From contig VGCH01000001.1 in the NCBI GenBank assembly GCA_016870115.1, positions 186,001-250,000 on the forward strand: DNA of 64,000 nt, given 5' to 3'. Below, one piece after another: positions 35,729-44,199 of this stretch. Source of the DNA: Alphaproteobacteria bacterium. Its GTDB lineage: Bacteria; Pseudomonadota; Alphaproteobacteria; Reyranellales; Reyranellaceae. The number at the start of each line of letters is the position of its first letter. Within the stretch, counting starts at the first letter, position 1. Below the pieces are notes generated by a model that ran no database searches, was not told the DNA's origin, and saw only the letters and a list, made by a program, of their open reading frames with translations. The position numbers were made by a program, and so were the translations under genes.

Positions 35729-36124
35729 GTGACGACGAGCGCCCCGACCGGGCGCTCCGGCCGCCCGGCCCGACTTCCTGATCGACGCGATTTCCTGCGG
35801 GTCCAGGCCGGCAAGCGTTGCGCCATGCCCGGATTTGTCCTGCAAATCGCACCGCGCCCGTCCGATCTGCCGCCGTCGGGCACGGCCGGACCCCGGGTCG
35901 GATTCACCGTCAGTCGCAAGGTCGGCAACGCCGTCGAGCGCAACCGCGTGCGGCGGCGCCTCAGGGCGTTGGCCGCCACCGCGCTGCGCCGGCCCTTGCG
36001 CTGCGACCTCGATTACGTGCTGGTCGGCCGCAAGGAGGCGCTCGGCCGGGACTTCACTGCTCTGACCGCGGAGCTGGAGAAGGCGCTCGACCGGTTGGGT
36101 GCCCGGCTGCCAGCGACGCCATGA
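35729..36124 (+). CDS. rnpA: Ribonuclease P protein component
   Basis: A 131-residue protein that assists the catalytic RNase P RNA in tRNA 5' maturation. LPDRRDFLRVQAGKR is the N-terminal RNA-binding helix region and VGNAVERNRVRRRLRAL is the RNR signature. GTG at 35729 is favoured for its spacing to rpmH; ATG at 35824 would cut away the conserved N-terminus. Its TGA overlaps a tiny ORF (ATGA at 36121). Confidence 0.93.
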   Translation: MTTSAPTGRSGRPARLPDRRDFLRVQAGKRCAMPGFVLQIAPRPSDLPPSGTAGPRVGFTVSRKVGNAVERNRVRRRLRALAATALRRPLRCDLDYVLVGRKEALGRDFTALTAELEKALDRLGARLPATP

Positions 36125-36180
36125 CCGCCACTGTCACCTTGCGCTTGTGGCGCCGAGAGGCCAGTTTCCCGGCCGCATGA
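36121..36180 (+). CDS. Possible 19-residue coupling ORF between rnpA and yidD
   Basis: ATG at 36121 overlaps the rnpA TGA, and this ORF's own TGA (36178-36180) overlaps the yidD ATG at 36177. The peptide would be MTATVTLRLWRREASFPAA. The two ATGA-type junctions let ribosomes pass from rnpA through this ORF to yidD without leaving the RNA, bridging a 52-base gap that has no good ribosome binding site. A functional peptide is doubtful; a translational relay is the more likely use. Chance overlap cannot be excluded. Confidence 0.4.
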   Translation: MTATVTLRLWRREASFPAA

Positions 36181-36425
36181 TGTCCCGGGTCCTCCGTGCC
36201 GCGATCCGGCTCTATCAGCTGAGCTTCGCCTACTTCACCGTCGGGGCCTGCCGTTACGAGCCATCCTGCTCGGCCTACGCCATGGAGGCGCTCGCCCGTC
36301 ATGGGGCGTGGCGTGGCGGCTGGCTGACCGCGCGGCGCCTCTGCCGGTGCGGCCCCTGGGGCGGGGCCGGATACGACCCTGTGCCACCCGCCACCCTTTC
36401 CTGCCATCCCGTCCGTCGCGCCTGA
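36177..36425 (+). CDS. yidD: Membrane protein insertion efficiency factor YidD
   Basis: 82 residues with the YidD pattern: AIRLYQLSFAYFTVGACRYEPSCSAYAMEAL and then HG, a basic helix and CRCGPWGGAGYDPVP. Three of its Cys are the conserved set. An amphipathic N-terminal part binds the inner membrane, where it helps YidC-dependent insertion. Start is one of two consecutive ATG codons (36177, 36180). Confidence 0.95.
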   Translation: MMSRVLRAAIRLYQLSFAYFTVGACRYEPSCSAYAMEALARHGAWRGGWLTARRLCRCGPWGGAGYDPVPPATLSCHPVRRA

Positions 36426-36452
36426 GGCGCGCGGCCCCCGAGTAGCCAGTCC

Positions 36453-38282
36453 ATGGACCAGAAGAACTTCATTCTCGCGATCGTGCTGTCGGTGCTGATC
36501 ATCGTGGGGTGGCAGGCCGCATTCCCGCCCGCGAAGCCGCCGCCCGCACCGGCAACGACCCAGGGCCAGACCCAGCCCGGCGCTCCGCCGCAGCCGGGCG
36601 CCCCGCAGCCGACCGTCCAGCCGACGCCGGGCGCGCCCGGCGTCCCCGGCGTGGGAACCGGTTCAGCGACCGCCGCGGTCGACCGCGGGCAGGCGCTGTC
36701 GCTGGTGCCGCGCGTCAGCTTCACGACGCCCGAACTCCTGGGCTCGATCTCGCTCAAGGGCGCCCGCATCGACGATGTTCGCCTCGCCAAGCATCGGCTC
36801 GAGCTGGACCCCAAGAGCCAGGCCATCCCGGTGCTCTCGCCCGAAGGCGCCAAGGATCCCTACTACGCCGAATTCGGATGGTCGGCGGCCGACGCCTCGA
36901 TCAAGACTCCGGGCCCCGACACGATGTGGGCGGCGAGCCGCGAGCGCATCGCGCCGGGCGAACCGGTGCGTCTCACCTGGGACAACGGTCAGGGTCTGCT
37001 GTTCGCGATCGATCTCACCGTCGATCAGAACTTCCTGTTCACGGTGAAGCAGAGCGTCGAGAATCGCTCCGACAAGCCGGTCACGCTGTTCCCGTGGGCG
37101 CTCGTGGTGCGCATCGGCGAGTGGAAGACCGAAGGCTTCTACATTCTCCATGAGGGTCCCTATGGCGTGTTCGACGGCACGCTGAAGGAAATCTCGCCGT
37201 CCGATCTCAAGGGCGGCAAGGTGCAGAAAGCCTCGACGACCGGTGGCTGGGTCGGTTTCACCGACAAGTACTGGATGGCGACGCTGGTGCCCGACCAAAA
37301 GACCAAGGTCGATGTCACGATCAAGCAGACCGGCAGCGGTGCCGCCACGCGCTACCAGATCGACTACATCAACCCCACCGGCATCCTCGTCGCGCCCGGC
37401 GCCACAGCGACCAGCTCCGGCATGCTCTATGCCGGCGCCAAGATCGTTCGCGTGATCGACGACTATCGCGCGCGCTTCGAGATCCAGCGCTTCGACCTCA
37501 CCATCGACTGGGGCTGGTTCTGGTTCTTCACCAAGCCGCTCTTCTGGCTGCTGGAATGGCTCTACGTGCAGATCGGCAATTTCGGTCTGTCGATCATGGT
37601 CCTGACGGTGATCGTGAAGGCGCTGTTCTTCCCGCTCGCCAACAAGTCCTACGTGGCGATGAGCAAGATGAAGATGCTCCAGCCCGAGATGGAGAAGCTG
37701 CGCGAGCGTGTCGGCCAGGACAAGCAGCGGATGAACCAGGAGATGATGGCGCTGTACAAGCGCGAGAAGGTCAATCCGGCTGCCGGGTGTCTCCCGATCC
37801 TGGTGCAAATTCCGGTGTTCTTCGCGCTCTACAAGGTGCTCTACACCACGATCGAGATGCGCCATCAGCCGTTCTTCGGCTGGATCCAGGACCTGAGCGC
37901 GCCCGATCCGCTAACGATCCTCACGCTGTTCGGCCTGGTGCCGTGGCAGATCCCGGAGATCCTCGCGTTCTTCAATATCGGCCTGTGGCCCATCATCATG
38001 GGCGTGACGATGTATCTGCAGCAGATGCTGAACCCGCAGCCGACCGATCCGGTGCAGGCCCGCGTGTTCCAGTTCCTGCCGATCCTGTTCACCTTCATGC
38101 TGGCGCCGTTCTCGGCCGGCCTGGTGATCTACTGGGCCTGGAGCAACATCCTGTCGATCGCGCAGCAATACGCCATCATGCGCCGCCACGGCGCACCGAT
38201 TGGCGGTAAGGGCGGCGCGGTCCCGGTGCCGGCGGCGCCGAAGGACACGGGCAAATCCGGCAAGGGCGGCAAGAAGGACTGA
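36453..38282 (+). CDS. yidC: Membrane protein insertase YidC
   Basis: A 609-residue insertase. Helix 1 (ILAIVLSVLIIVGWQAAF), a Pro/Gln-rich linker of about 45 residues (PAPATTQGQTQPGAPPQ and on), the periplasmic beta-sandwich domain, then the conserved core with five helices from FGLSIMVLTVIVKALFFPLA, cytoplasmic KMKMLQPEMEKLRERVGQDKQRM, PAAGCLPILVQIPVFFALYKVL and a final helix pair; the C-terminus is Lys/Gly-rich (GKSGKGGKKD), useful for ribosome contact. Length fits Gram-negative YidC. Its stop overlaps the engB ATG by one base. Confidence 0.97.
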   Translation: MDQKNFILAIVLSVLIIVGWQAAFPPAKPPPAPATTQGQTQPGAPPQPGAPQPTVQPTPGAPGVPGVGTGSATAAVDRGQALSLVPRVSFTTPELLGSISLKGARIDDVRLAKHRLELDPKSQAIPVLSPEGAKDPYYAEFGWSAADASIKTPGPDTMWAASRERIAPGEPVRLTWDNGQGLLFAIDLTVDQNFLFTVKQSVENRSDKPVTLFPWALVVRIGEWKTEGFYILHEGPYGVFDGTLKEISPSDLKGGKVQKASTTGGWVGFTDKYWMATLVPDQKTKVDVTIKQTGSGAATRYQIDYINPTGILVAPGATATSSGMLYAGAKIVRVIDDYRARFEIQRFDLTIDWGWFWFFTKPLFWLLEWLYVQIGNFGLSIMVLTVIVKALFFPLANKSYVAMSKMKMLQPEMEKLRERVGQDKQRMNQEMMALYKREKVNPAAGCLPILVQIPVFFALYKVLYTTIEMRHQPFFGWIQDLSAPDPLTILTLFGLVPWQIPEILAFFNIGLWPIIMGVTMYLQQMLNPQPTDPVQARVFQFLPILFTFMLAPFSAGLVIYWAWSNILSIAQQYAIMRRHGAPIGGKGGAVPVPAAPKDTGKSGKGGKKD

Positions 38283-38917
38283 TGGCCGACGAGCCGAGTG
38301 CCGACGCGATAGAGGCGGCGCGCAAGCTGTTCGCCGGTCCTTGCGAGTTCATCGCCGGCGCTGCGTCACTCGAATCGCTGCCGCCCGCCAACTTGCCCGA
38401 AGTCGCCTTCGCAGGGCGATCCAATGTCGGCAAGTCGAGCCTGGTGAACGGCCTGACCGGTCGCTCGACGGTGGCGCGCGTGTCGTCCAAGCCCGGACAC
38501 ACGCGACAGATCAACTTCTTCGATCTGGGCGGCGTGATGAGTCTCGTCGACTTGCCGGGCTACGGCTTCGCGCAGGTATCGCGCTCGATGAAAGAGACCT
38601 GGCAGGACCTCGCCTCGGCCTACCTTCGAGGTCGCGCCACGCTCCGGCGCGTCTGCCTGCTGATCGACTCCCGGCACGGAGTGAAGGAGAGCGACCGCGA
38701 GACCATGCGCAACCTCGACCGCGCCGCCGCGCCGTATCAGCTCGTGCTGACCAAGATCGACCTGTTGCGCGCGGGTGAAGCCGAGCGGGCCATCGCGGCG
38801 GCTGCGGCGGTCGCCCGCCAGCACCCAGCTGCCCATCCCGAGGTGCTGGCAACGTCGAGCGACAAGCGGCTGGGCCTGGAACGGCTGCGGGCGGAATTGT
38901 TCCTCGCGGCGCGGTGA
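38282..38917 (+). CDS. engB: Ribosome biogenesis GTP-binding protein EngB/YihA
   Basis: A 211-residue GTPase for 50S assembly. G1 is GRSNVGKSS, G3 DLPGYGFAQ, G4 TKID and G5 ATSSD; RPGHTRQINFF-like switch I appears as KPGHTRQINFF. It starts at the ATG overlapping the yidC stop (TGATG), as in other alphaproteobacteria. The usual next gene argB lies 850 bases on, behind an inserted dioxygenase gene on the other strand. The 64 bases after the stop show no clear terminator. Confidence 0.95.
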   Translation: MADEPSADAIEAARKLFAGPCEFIAGAASLESLPPANLPEVAFAGRSNVGKSSLVNGLTGRSTVARVSSKPGHTRQINFFDLGGVMSLVDLPGYGFAQVSRSMKETWQDLASAYLRGRATLRRVCLLIDSRHGVKESDRETMRNLDRAAAPYQLVLTKIDLLRAGEAERAIAAAAAVARQHPAAHPEVLATSSDKRLGLERLRAELFLAAR

Positions 38918-38981
38918 TCTTGCAGGTCCGGAATCCCTTCGAGAGCGATGACGCGAGGTTCGGTCGGGTGGCGATCCTTCT

Positions 38982-39653
38982 CTAGGCGGCGTCGTGGAAG
39001 ATGATGCCGAGCGCGAAGCGTTCGCCCGAGCGGATCTCGCTCACGCCATGACGTAGTGTCGCGCGGGACCAGCCACGGGCGCCGCGCTCGGGCCGCTCGT
39101 TCACCGCGAAGATCACCGCATCGCCCTGGCGCAGTGGCACGACCTCCACCCGCGACTGGCGCCGCGGGCGCTGCTCAACCACGGCGAACTCACCACCCTC
39201 GAAGTCGCGCCCGGGCTCGCTCAACAGGATCGTCAGCTGCAACGGAAACACCATCGACCCATAGAGGTCCCGGTGCAGGCAATTGTAGTCGCCCGGCCCG
39301 TAGCGCAGCAGGAGCGGCGTGGGACGACGCTGCCCCGCCGCGTGACACTGGTCGAGCCAGGGTTGAAGAGACTCTGGCCGGGCATTCGAGTCATCCCAAA
39401 GCGCCGCCCAGCGGTTGGCCACCGCCGCCAGCGGCGGATAGAGGGCCTCGCGCAGGGCCTGGACACGGTCGGGCAGCGGATAGGTGAAATACCGGTAGGT
39501 TCCGCGGCCAAAGCCGTGGCGCGCCATGTCCACGGTGCTGCGGAACAGCTCCGGGCGGCTCCAGAAACCCGCCAGTTCGGCGCATTCGGCGGCGGACAAG
39601 AGCGCCGGCAGGCGAAGGATGCCGCGTGCCGCCAATTGGTCGGTGTCGATCAT
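38982..39653 (-). CDS. 2-oxoglutarate/Fe(II) dioxygenase (prolyl 4-hydroxylase-like)
   Basis: A 223-residue cytoplasmic dioxygenase. [21 protein letters not shown] carries the H-x-D iron ligands, [23 protein letters not shown] the distal His and the Arg for 2-oxoglutarate. [13 protein letters not shown] and [16 protein letters not shown] match P4H-type oxygenases. ATG at 39653 starts the recognisable domain; an in-frame start 69 bases further up lacks support. It sits antisense between engB and argB, which are normally adjacent, so this gene is probably a later insertion. Target unknown. Confidence 0.87.
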   Translation of the reverse strand: MIDTDQLAARGILRLPALLSAAECAELAGFWSRPELFRSTVDMARHGFGRGTYRYFTYPLPDRVQALREALYPPLAAVANRWAALWDDSNARPESLQPWLDQCHAAGQRRPTPLLLRYGPGDYNCLHRDLYGSMVFPLQLTILLSEPGRDFEGGEFAVVEQRPRRQSRVEVVPLRQGDAVIFAVNERPERGARGWSRATLRHGVSEIRSGERFALGIIFHDAA

Positions 39654-39769
39654 GGCGCGATCCTGCCCCGGGTAGGGCGGCCCTTCCATCCGGCGCCGGC
39701 CTGATATACACCGCCCCGGCATCGGCCCTTTCCCGCGCGGAGAGGGCTTTTCAGCATCGGGGCGAAGCG

Positions 39770-40684
39770 ATGGCCGAACCTGTGCAAGCCGACAAGGAAC
39801 AGAAGCGGCTCATCCGCATGGCGGAGACGATCTCCAAGGCGCTGCCCTATATGCGCCGGCACAACGACGCGACCTTCGTCGTGAAGTATGGCGGCCACGC
39901 CATGACCGATCCCAAGCTCGGCGACCTGTTCGCCCGCGACATCGTCCTGATGAAGCAGGTCGGCATGAATCCGATCGTGGTCCATGGCGGCGGCCCGCAG
40001 ATCAATCGCATGCTGGAGCGCGTCGGGATCAAGAGCCAGTTCGTGAACGGGCTGCGCGTCACCGACGCCGCGACCATGGAAATCGTCGAGATGGTTCTGG
40101 CCGGCTCGATCAATAAAGCGATCGTGGCCGACATCAACGAGTGCGGCGGAACCGCCGTCGGCATCTGCGGCAAGGACGGCAACCTGATCCTCGCCCGCAA
40201 GGTGACCGAGATGCGCGACCCCAAGACGGGGGAGCTGCTGAAGGTCGACCTCCAGCAGGTGGGCGAACCGGCCAAGATCAATGTCATGGTGCTGGAGCAG
40301 CTGTCGCGCGCCAACGTGATCCCGGTGGTCGCGCCGATCGGCTTCGGCGTCGACGACGAACTCACCTACAACATCAATGCCGATACGTCGGCGGGCGCCA
40401 TCGCGGGCGCGATGAAGGCCAAGCGCCTCCTCTTCCTGACCGACGTCCCCGGCGTTCTCGACAAGTCGGGCAAACTCATCGACGAGATCACCGTCGACCA
40501 GGCGCGGGCGCTGATTCGCGACGGCACCATCTCGGGCGGCATGATCCCCAAGGTCGAGAACTGCATCGACGCGGTCAATCGCGGCGTCGAGGCGGCGGTG
40601 ATCATGGATGGCCGCCTGCCGCACGCGCTCCTGCTCGAGGTCTTCACCGAAAGCGGCGTCGGCACCATGGTCAAGCGCGCTTGA
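39770..40684 (+). CDS. argB: Acetylglutamate kinase
   Basis: A 304-residue amino-acid kinase that phosphorylates N-acetylglutamate in arginine synthesis. VVKYGGHAM opens with the phosphate-binding Lys-Gly-Gly, [10 protein letters not shown] binds acetylglutamate, [10 protein letters not shown] and [10 protein letters not shown], and [14 protein letters not shown] completes the site. The N-terminal helix (about residues 1-28) is the interlocking helix seen in arginine-inhibited, hexameric enzymes. ATG at 39770 gives normal length. Peptide deformylase follows 31 bases later. Confidence 0.97.
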   Translation: MAEPVQADKEQKRLIRMAETISKALPYMRRHNDATFVVKYGGHAMTDPKLGDLFARDIVLMKQVGMNPIVVHGGGPQINRMLERVGIKSQFVNGLRVTDAATMEIVEMVLAGSINKAIVADINECGGTAVGICGKDGNLILARKVTEMRDPKTGELLKVDLQQVGEPAKINVMVLEQLSRANVIPVVAPIGFGVDDELTYNINADTSAGAIAGAMKAKRLLFLTDVPGVLDKSGKLIDEITVDQARALIRDGTISGGMIPKVENCIDAVNRGVEAAVIMDGRLPHALLLEVFTESGVGTMVKRA

Positions 40685-40715
40685 TCGGACCGGCACGCGA
40701 TCCCATCTCCCGGAC

Positions 40716-41282
40716 ATGGCCAAGCTCCCCATCCTCACCGCGCCGGACCCACGGCTGAAGCGCAAGTCGGCGCCCGTCGAGCGCGTGGATGACGAAGTGC
40801 GCTGGCTGATGGACGACATGCTGGAGACGATGTACGCGGCGCCCGGCATCGGTCTCGCCGCGCCCCAGGTGGGCGTCCTAAAGCGCGTGATCGTGCTCGA
40901 TATAGAGCGCGAGGGCACGAGCACCGGGCCGATTCGCATGGCCAATCCCGAGATTGTCGATGTGTCCGACGAGGACGCCACCTCCGAGGAGGGTTGCCTC
41001 TCGGTGCCCGAGCACTATTCAGACGTCGAGCGGCCCGCGCGCGTCACCGTTCGCTATCTCGACCGCGACGGCGAGAGCCGCGACCTTGCCTGCGAAGGGC
41101 TGCTCGCGAAATGCGTGCAGCACGAAATCGACCATCTTGATGGCGTGCTCTTCATCGACCGCATCTCTGCGCTGAAGCGCAACATCATCCTGCGCAAGCT
41201 GGTGAAGGCGCGGAAGGAAAAGGAGCGCGAGGCGGCCGAAGACGACGCGGCCGCCGCACCACGCTCGCGCCGCAAGGTCTGA
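40716..41282 (+). CDS. def: Peptide deformylase
   Basis: A 188-residue metalloenzyme that removes the formyl group from new proteins. The three family motifs are present: GIGLAAPQVG, EGCLSVP (Cys ligand) and VQHEIDHLDGVLF (two His ligands and catalytic Glu). The C-terminal 25 residues are charged and rich in Ala, Lys and Arg. It follows argB in the same direction. It lies far from fmt in this window; a deformylase usually pairs with fmt, so this might be one of two copies. Confidence 0.96.
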   Translation: MAKLPILTAPDPRLKRKSAPVERVDDEVRWLMDDMLETMYAAPGIGLAAPQVGVLKRVIVLDIEREGTSTGPIRMANPEIVDVSDEDATSEEGCLSVPEHYSDVERPARVTVRYLDRDGESRDLACEGLLAKCVQHEIDHLDGVLFIDRISALKRNIILRKLVKARKEKEREAAEDDAAAAPRSRRKV

Positions 41283-41294
41283 GACGGTCTTCCC

Positions 41295-42656
41295 TTACTG
41301 CGCCGGCATCCGCGCCGCCGGGCCGAAGCTGCGTTCCATCTCGCGGCGGATGCGGACCGCGAGCAGCGTTTCGTCCATCGCCACGTCGGCATAGGTCAGC
41401 GACTGGCCGGCCTTGACCGGTTTCAGGAGCTTCACGTCGTGCGCGAGGCCGAGAGGCAGGCTGCCCAGGCTGGTCGACTTCTCCGCCGGGAAGAGTTTGC
41501 CATAGACGGTGTAGCCGCCCTCGCCATCCAGCATCTCGCCGGCCTTGAGATCGCGCTTGGCGGTCGCGATCACGTCGGCGTGGAAGCCGATCGGGCAACC
41601 CGTGGGCTCGCGGCGCAGCCCCACCGAGGCCACCGACATGCCGACCTCGAGTCCGATCAGATGCCACCGCTTGTACATCACCGAGTAGCGACCCGAGGGG
41701 TCGGTCTGGAGCATGTACTCTTCGAAACAGTTCTTCTGGTACTCGGTCGCCGCCTCGAACACGACCCACACGCCCTTGCGGATCTCGTACGGGATCGCGC
41801 GGCCATCGCGTTCCAGCGAACTCGCGCACTCGACCTGGCCCTTGTGGTGAAGCTGCCCGCCCTCGGAAGCCGGCCGCATGACGAAGGGTAGGTCCTCCAC
41901 GGAACAGGGTGGGAAAGCGAGCCCGTCGGGTGCCGGCGTCAGGCCGGTCGCGTTGGATACCGCCGTGCTCTCGATCGCGGGCTTGGAACCGTCGAGGAAC
42001 GAGTTGAACATTTTCGGATTGAGCCCGCCGCGTCGCGCCTGCTCCTCGTTGAGACCCCAGTGCTGCCATACGGTTTCGGGCGTCGATTGCGCGAATCGCG
42101 GCAACCACTTGTGGCCACGGCCCGCCGCCGTCACCTCGAAGCCGGAGGTGCGCGCCCAATCGACGAGTTCGCAGATCAGCGCCGGTTGGTCGCCATAGGC
42201 GAGGCTGTAGACCACGCCCGCCTCGGCTGCCCGGCGCGCCAGCAGAGGCCCGCAAAGCGCATCGGCCTCGACCGTGACCATGACCACATGCTTGCCCTGA
42301 CGGAACGCCTCCAGCGCATGCTCGACGGCCGCAAGCGGATGGCCGGTCGCCTCAACCACGATGTCGATCCCGGGATGGGAGACCAGCGCGCGCCAATCCT
42401 CGCCGAGATGGGCATTGCCGGCACGCAGCGCGGCGTCGAGCGACGCCGCAGCAGTCACTTCGGGCTTCCAGCCGAGCCGCGCGAGGTTGGCGCGCGCGCC
42501 GGTGGGCGACAGGTCGGCGATCCCGACCAGATGGATGCCGGGCGTCGTCGGGATCTGCGACAGGTACATCGAGCCGAACTTGCCGGCGCCGATGAGACCG
42601 ATGCGCAGCGGCTTGCCCGCCTCCGCGCGCGCCTGGAGCATACGATGCAGATTCAT
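41295..42656 (-). CDS. Homoserine dehydrogenase-like NAD(P) oxidoreductase with C-terminal SAF domain
   Basis: A 453-residue protein of the COG4091 type. LRIGLIGAGKFGSMYLSQI is the Rossmann NAD(P) site; VEATGHPLAAVEHALEAFRQGKHVVMV continues as in homoserine dehydrogenase-like proteins. The last 110 residues (from about AKRDLKAGEMLDGEGGYTVYGKL to AGQSLTYADVAMDE) form a SAF domain, as in antifreeze and sialate-synthase ends. It is the third gene of a reverse unit after a GntR regulator and a PhyH dioxygenase, 22 bases apart. It probably oxidises or rearranges a sugar-acid or hydroxy compound; the substrate cannot be named. Confidence 0.82.
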   Translation of the reverse strand: MNLHRMLQARAEAGKPLRIGLIGAGKFGSMYLSQIPTTPGIHLVGIADLSPTGARANLARLGWKPEVTAAASLDAALRAGNAHLGEDWRALVSHPGIDIVVEATGHPLAAVEHALEAFRQGKHVVMVTVEADALCGPLLARRAAEAGVVYSLAYGDQPALICELVDWARTSGFEVTAAGRGHKWLPRFAQSTPETVWQHWGLNEEQARRGGLNPKMFNSFLDGSKPAIESTAVSNATGLTPAPDGLAFPPCSVEDLPFVMRPASEGGQLHHKGQVECASSLERDGRAIPYEIRKGVWVVFEAATEYQKNCFEEYMLQTDPSGRYSVMYKRWHLIGLEVGMSVASVGLRREPTGCPIGFHADVIATAKRDLKAGEMLDGEGGYTVYGKLFPAEKSTSLGSLPLGLAHDVKLLKPVKAGQSLTYADVAMDETLLAVRIRREMERSFGPAARMPAQ

Positions 42657-42678
42657 GACGATCTCCTGTCGACGCGCG

Positions 42679-43476
42679 TCACTCGGCGGCGTGTTTGCGG
42701 ACCGCGCGGTGGAGGCAGTCCTCGTCCCACGCGTCGATCGGGGTGAAGTCGCGGTGGGCGATGTAGTCCGGCCGCTTGAAGCGGCGGATCGCGTTGGAAA
42801 CCGCGTTGTAGGTCACATAGATGATGCGGCGCTCCCATGGCGACATGTTGGGCGGGCTGCCATGGACCAGCGTGCCGTGGAAGAAGATCGCGGAGCCGGG
42901 CCCACCCTTGGGCGCGACGATGCCGCCCTGCTTCACCAGCTTGGCGATCGTGTCGTTGTCGATCACCCATAGCGGATAGGAGGTGGTGGTGAGGTCGTGG
43001 CGCGCCTCGATCGCACCCTTCTTGTGGCTCTTGGGAATGAACCAGAGCGGGCCGTTGAACTCGTTCACCTCGTCGATGAAGATCGCGAGGTTCATCGCGC
43101 GCGGCGCCGGCATGTCGTCGTCGGCTTTCCAGGTGCCGTAGTCCTGGTGCCACTGCCAGACGTCGCCGTCGAAGGCGGCTTTGCCGTTGATCTTGAATTG
43201 GTGGATGTAGGTACGGTCGCCGAGCAACTGCTCCGCCGGCTCGACGAAGTGCGGATGGTGGATCAGCGCCTCGAAGGTCGGATGATAGGTATGGACCGCG
43301 AACGCCGTGCGCACGACATCGCCGGTCTTCTCGCGCACGTTCTCCGGTCGACGTTGGGCGAAGACGCCAGGCACGGCATCGGCCAGCATCGCCGTCTCCA
43401 CCGCCGAGAAATGGTTGGGCAGGAAGAGGTAGCCCTCTTCGTCGAACTGGCGGAGCTGTTCAGGGGTGAGCTTCAT
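42679..43476 (-). CDS. PhyH-family 2-oxoglutarate dioxygenase, ectoine hydroxylase-like
   Basis: A 265-residue non-heme iron dioxygenase. VWQWHQDYGTWKADDDMP supplies the H-x-D ligands in a setting like the EctD signature, FHGTLVHGSPPNMSPWERR the distal His and the Arg for 2-oxoglutarate, and VTYNAVSN also recalls EctD. No ectABC genes are near, so the substrate is more likely another small hydroxylatable compound handled with the SAF-domain dehydrogenase downstream. It follows the GntR gene by 14 bases in one unit. Confidence 0.82.
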   Translation of the reverse strand: MKLTPEQLRQFDEEGYLFLPNHFSAVETAMLADAVPGVFAQRRPENVREKTGDVVRTAFAVHTYHPTFEALIHHPHFVEPAEQLLGDRTYIHQFKINGKAAFDGDVWQWHQDYGTWKADDDMPAPRAMNLAIFIDEVNEFNGPLWFIPKSHKKGAIEARHDLTTTSYPLWVIDNDTIAKLVKQGGIVAPKGGPGSAIFFHGTLVHGSPPNMSPWERRIIYVTYNAVSNAIRRFKRPDYIAHRDFTPIDAWDEDCLHRAVRKHAAE

Positions 43477-43490
43477 CGTCGTCTCTCCGG

Positions 43491-44162
43491 TCAGGCGGCG
43501 CGTCGGCCGGGGCCACCCAGCCGTTGGGCAAGAATGTCGGCAGCGTTCTCGGCGTGGGCTCGCAGGAGCGTCTCGGCTCGCGCCCCATCGCGCGCCTCAA
43601 GGGCGGCGAGGATGGCCTCGTGCTCGTCCCAGACATTGTAGCTGAGATCGGCGGCGCCCAGCACCGCGCCCATCACGCGCCGCAGGTGTTGCCAGTGCGG
43701 TTGCGCGGTCTCGCTCAGCAGCGGATTGCCCGACGCGTCGTAGATGAACAGGTGGAAGTCGATGTCAGCTTCGATGGCGCCGGGAACGTCGCCGCGTTCG
43801 GCTGCCAGGCGACCGACCCCGATCAGGGCCCGGCCCCGTTCTGCCGTCTCCGGCACAAAGCGGCCCGCCGCGAGTCGGGCGGCCGCGCCGTCGAGGGCGG
43901 CCCGGACGACATAGAGGTTGCGTGCATGGTCGGCGTCGAGCGGCGCGACAGAGACCCCGCGTCGGCCGGAATCGGTCACGAAGCCTTCGCGGCGCAACAG
44001 CTGCATGGCCTGGAGAACCGGTTGTCGCGACACTCCAAATTGGCGCGCAAGGTCGTCCTGGATCAGCCGCGTCCCGGGCGCCAGTTCGCCGGAGCAGATC
44101 GCCGACCGCAACGCATCCTGGATGCGTTCGGCGAGGTCAGGTTCGGTGAGGAGCGGCCGCAT
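43491..44162 (-). CDS. GntR-family transcriptional regulator (FCD type)
   Basis: A 223-residue regulator. The winged helix-turn-helix occupies about residues 10-75 (ICSGELAPGTRLIQDDLARQFGVSRQPVLQAM), followed by an all-helical FCD ligand domain with metal-type residues in EADIDFHLFIYDASGN and DEHEAILAALEARDG. Such proteins usually repress a catabolic operon and release DNA on binding an organic acid. It heads the unit with the PhyH dioxygenase and SAF dehydrogenase. A perfect inverted repeat covers its own start codon, which suggests self-repression. Confidence 0.9.
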   Translation of the reverse strand: MRPLLTEPDLAERIQDALRSAICSGELAPGTRLIQDDLARQFGVSRQPVLQAMQLLRREGFVTDSGRRGVSVAPLDADHARNLYVVRAALDGAAARLAAGRFVPETAERGRALIGVGRLAAERGDVPGAIEADIDFHLFIYDASGNPLLSETAQPHWQHLRRVMGAVLGAADLSYNVWDEHEAILAALEARDGARAETLLRAHAENAADILAQRLGGPGRRAA

Positions 44163-44183
44163 TTCGTATTCGGTATACGAAAT
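44161..44183. promoter_or_regulatory. Palindromic operator over the GntR gene start
   Basis: ATTTCGTAT (44161-44169) and ATACGAAAT (44175-44183) form a perfect 9-base inverted repeat with 5 bases between. The centre contains GGTATACG, close to the GTnnnAC type cores bound by FCD-class GntR proteins. It overlaps the ATG (44160-44162) of the GntR gene, so a bound regulator would block transcription of the three-gene unit at its start. The distance from the stop of the upstream phosphodiesterase gene (44200) is small. Confidence 0.65.
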
Positions 44184-44199
44184 GCGGCCAACCGTCCAA

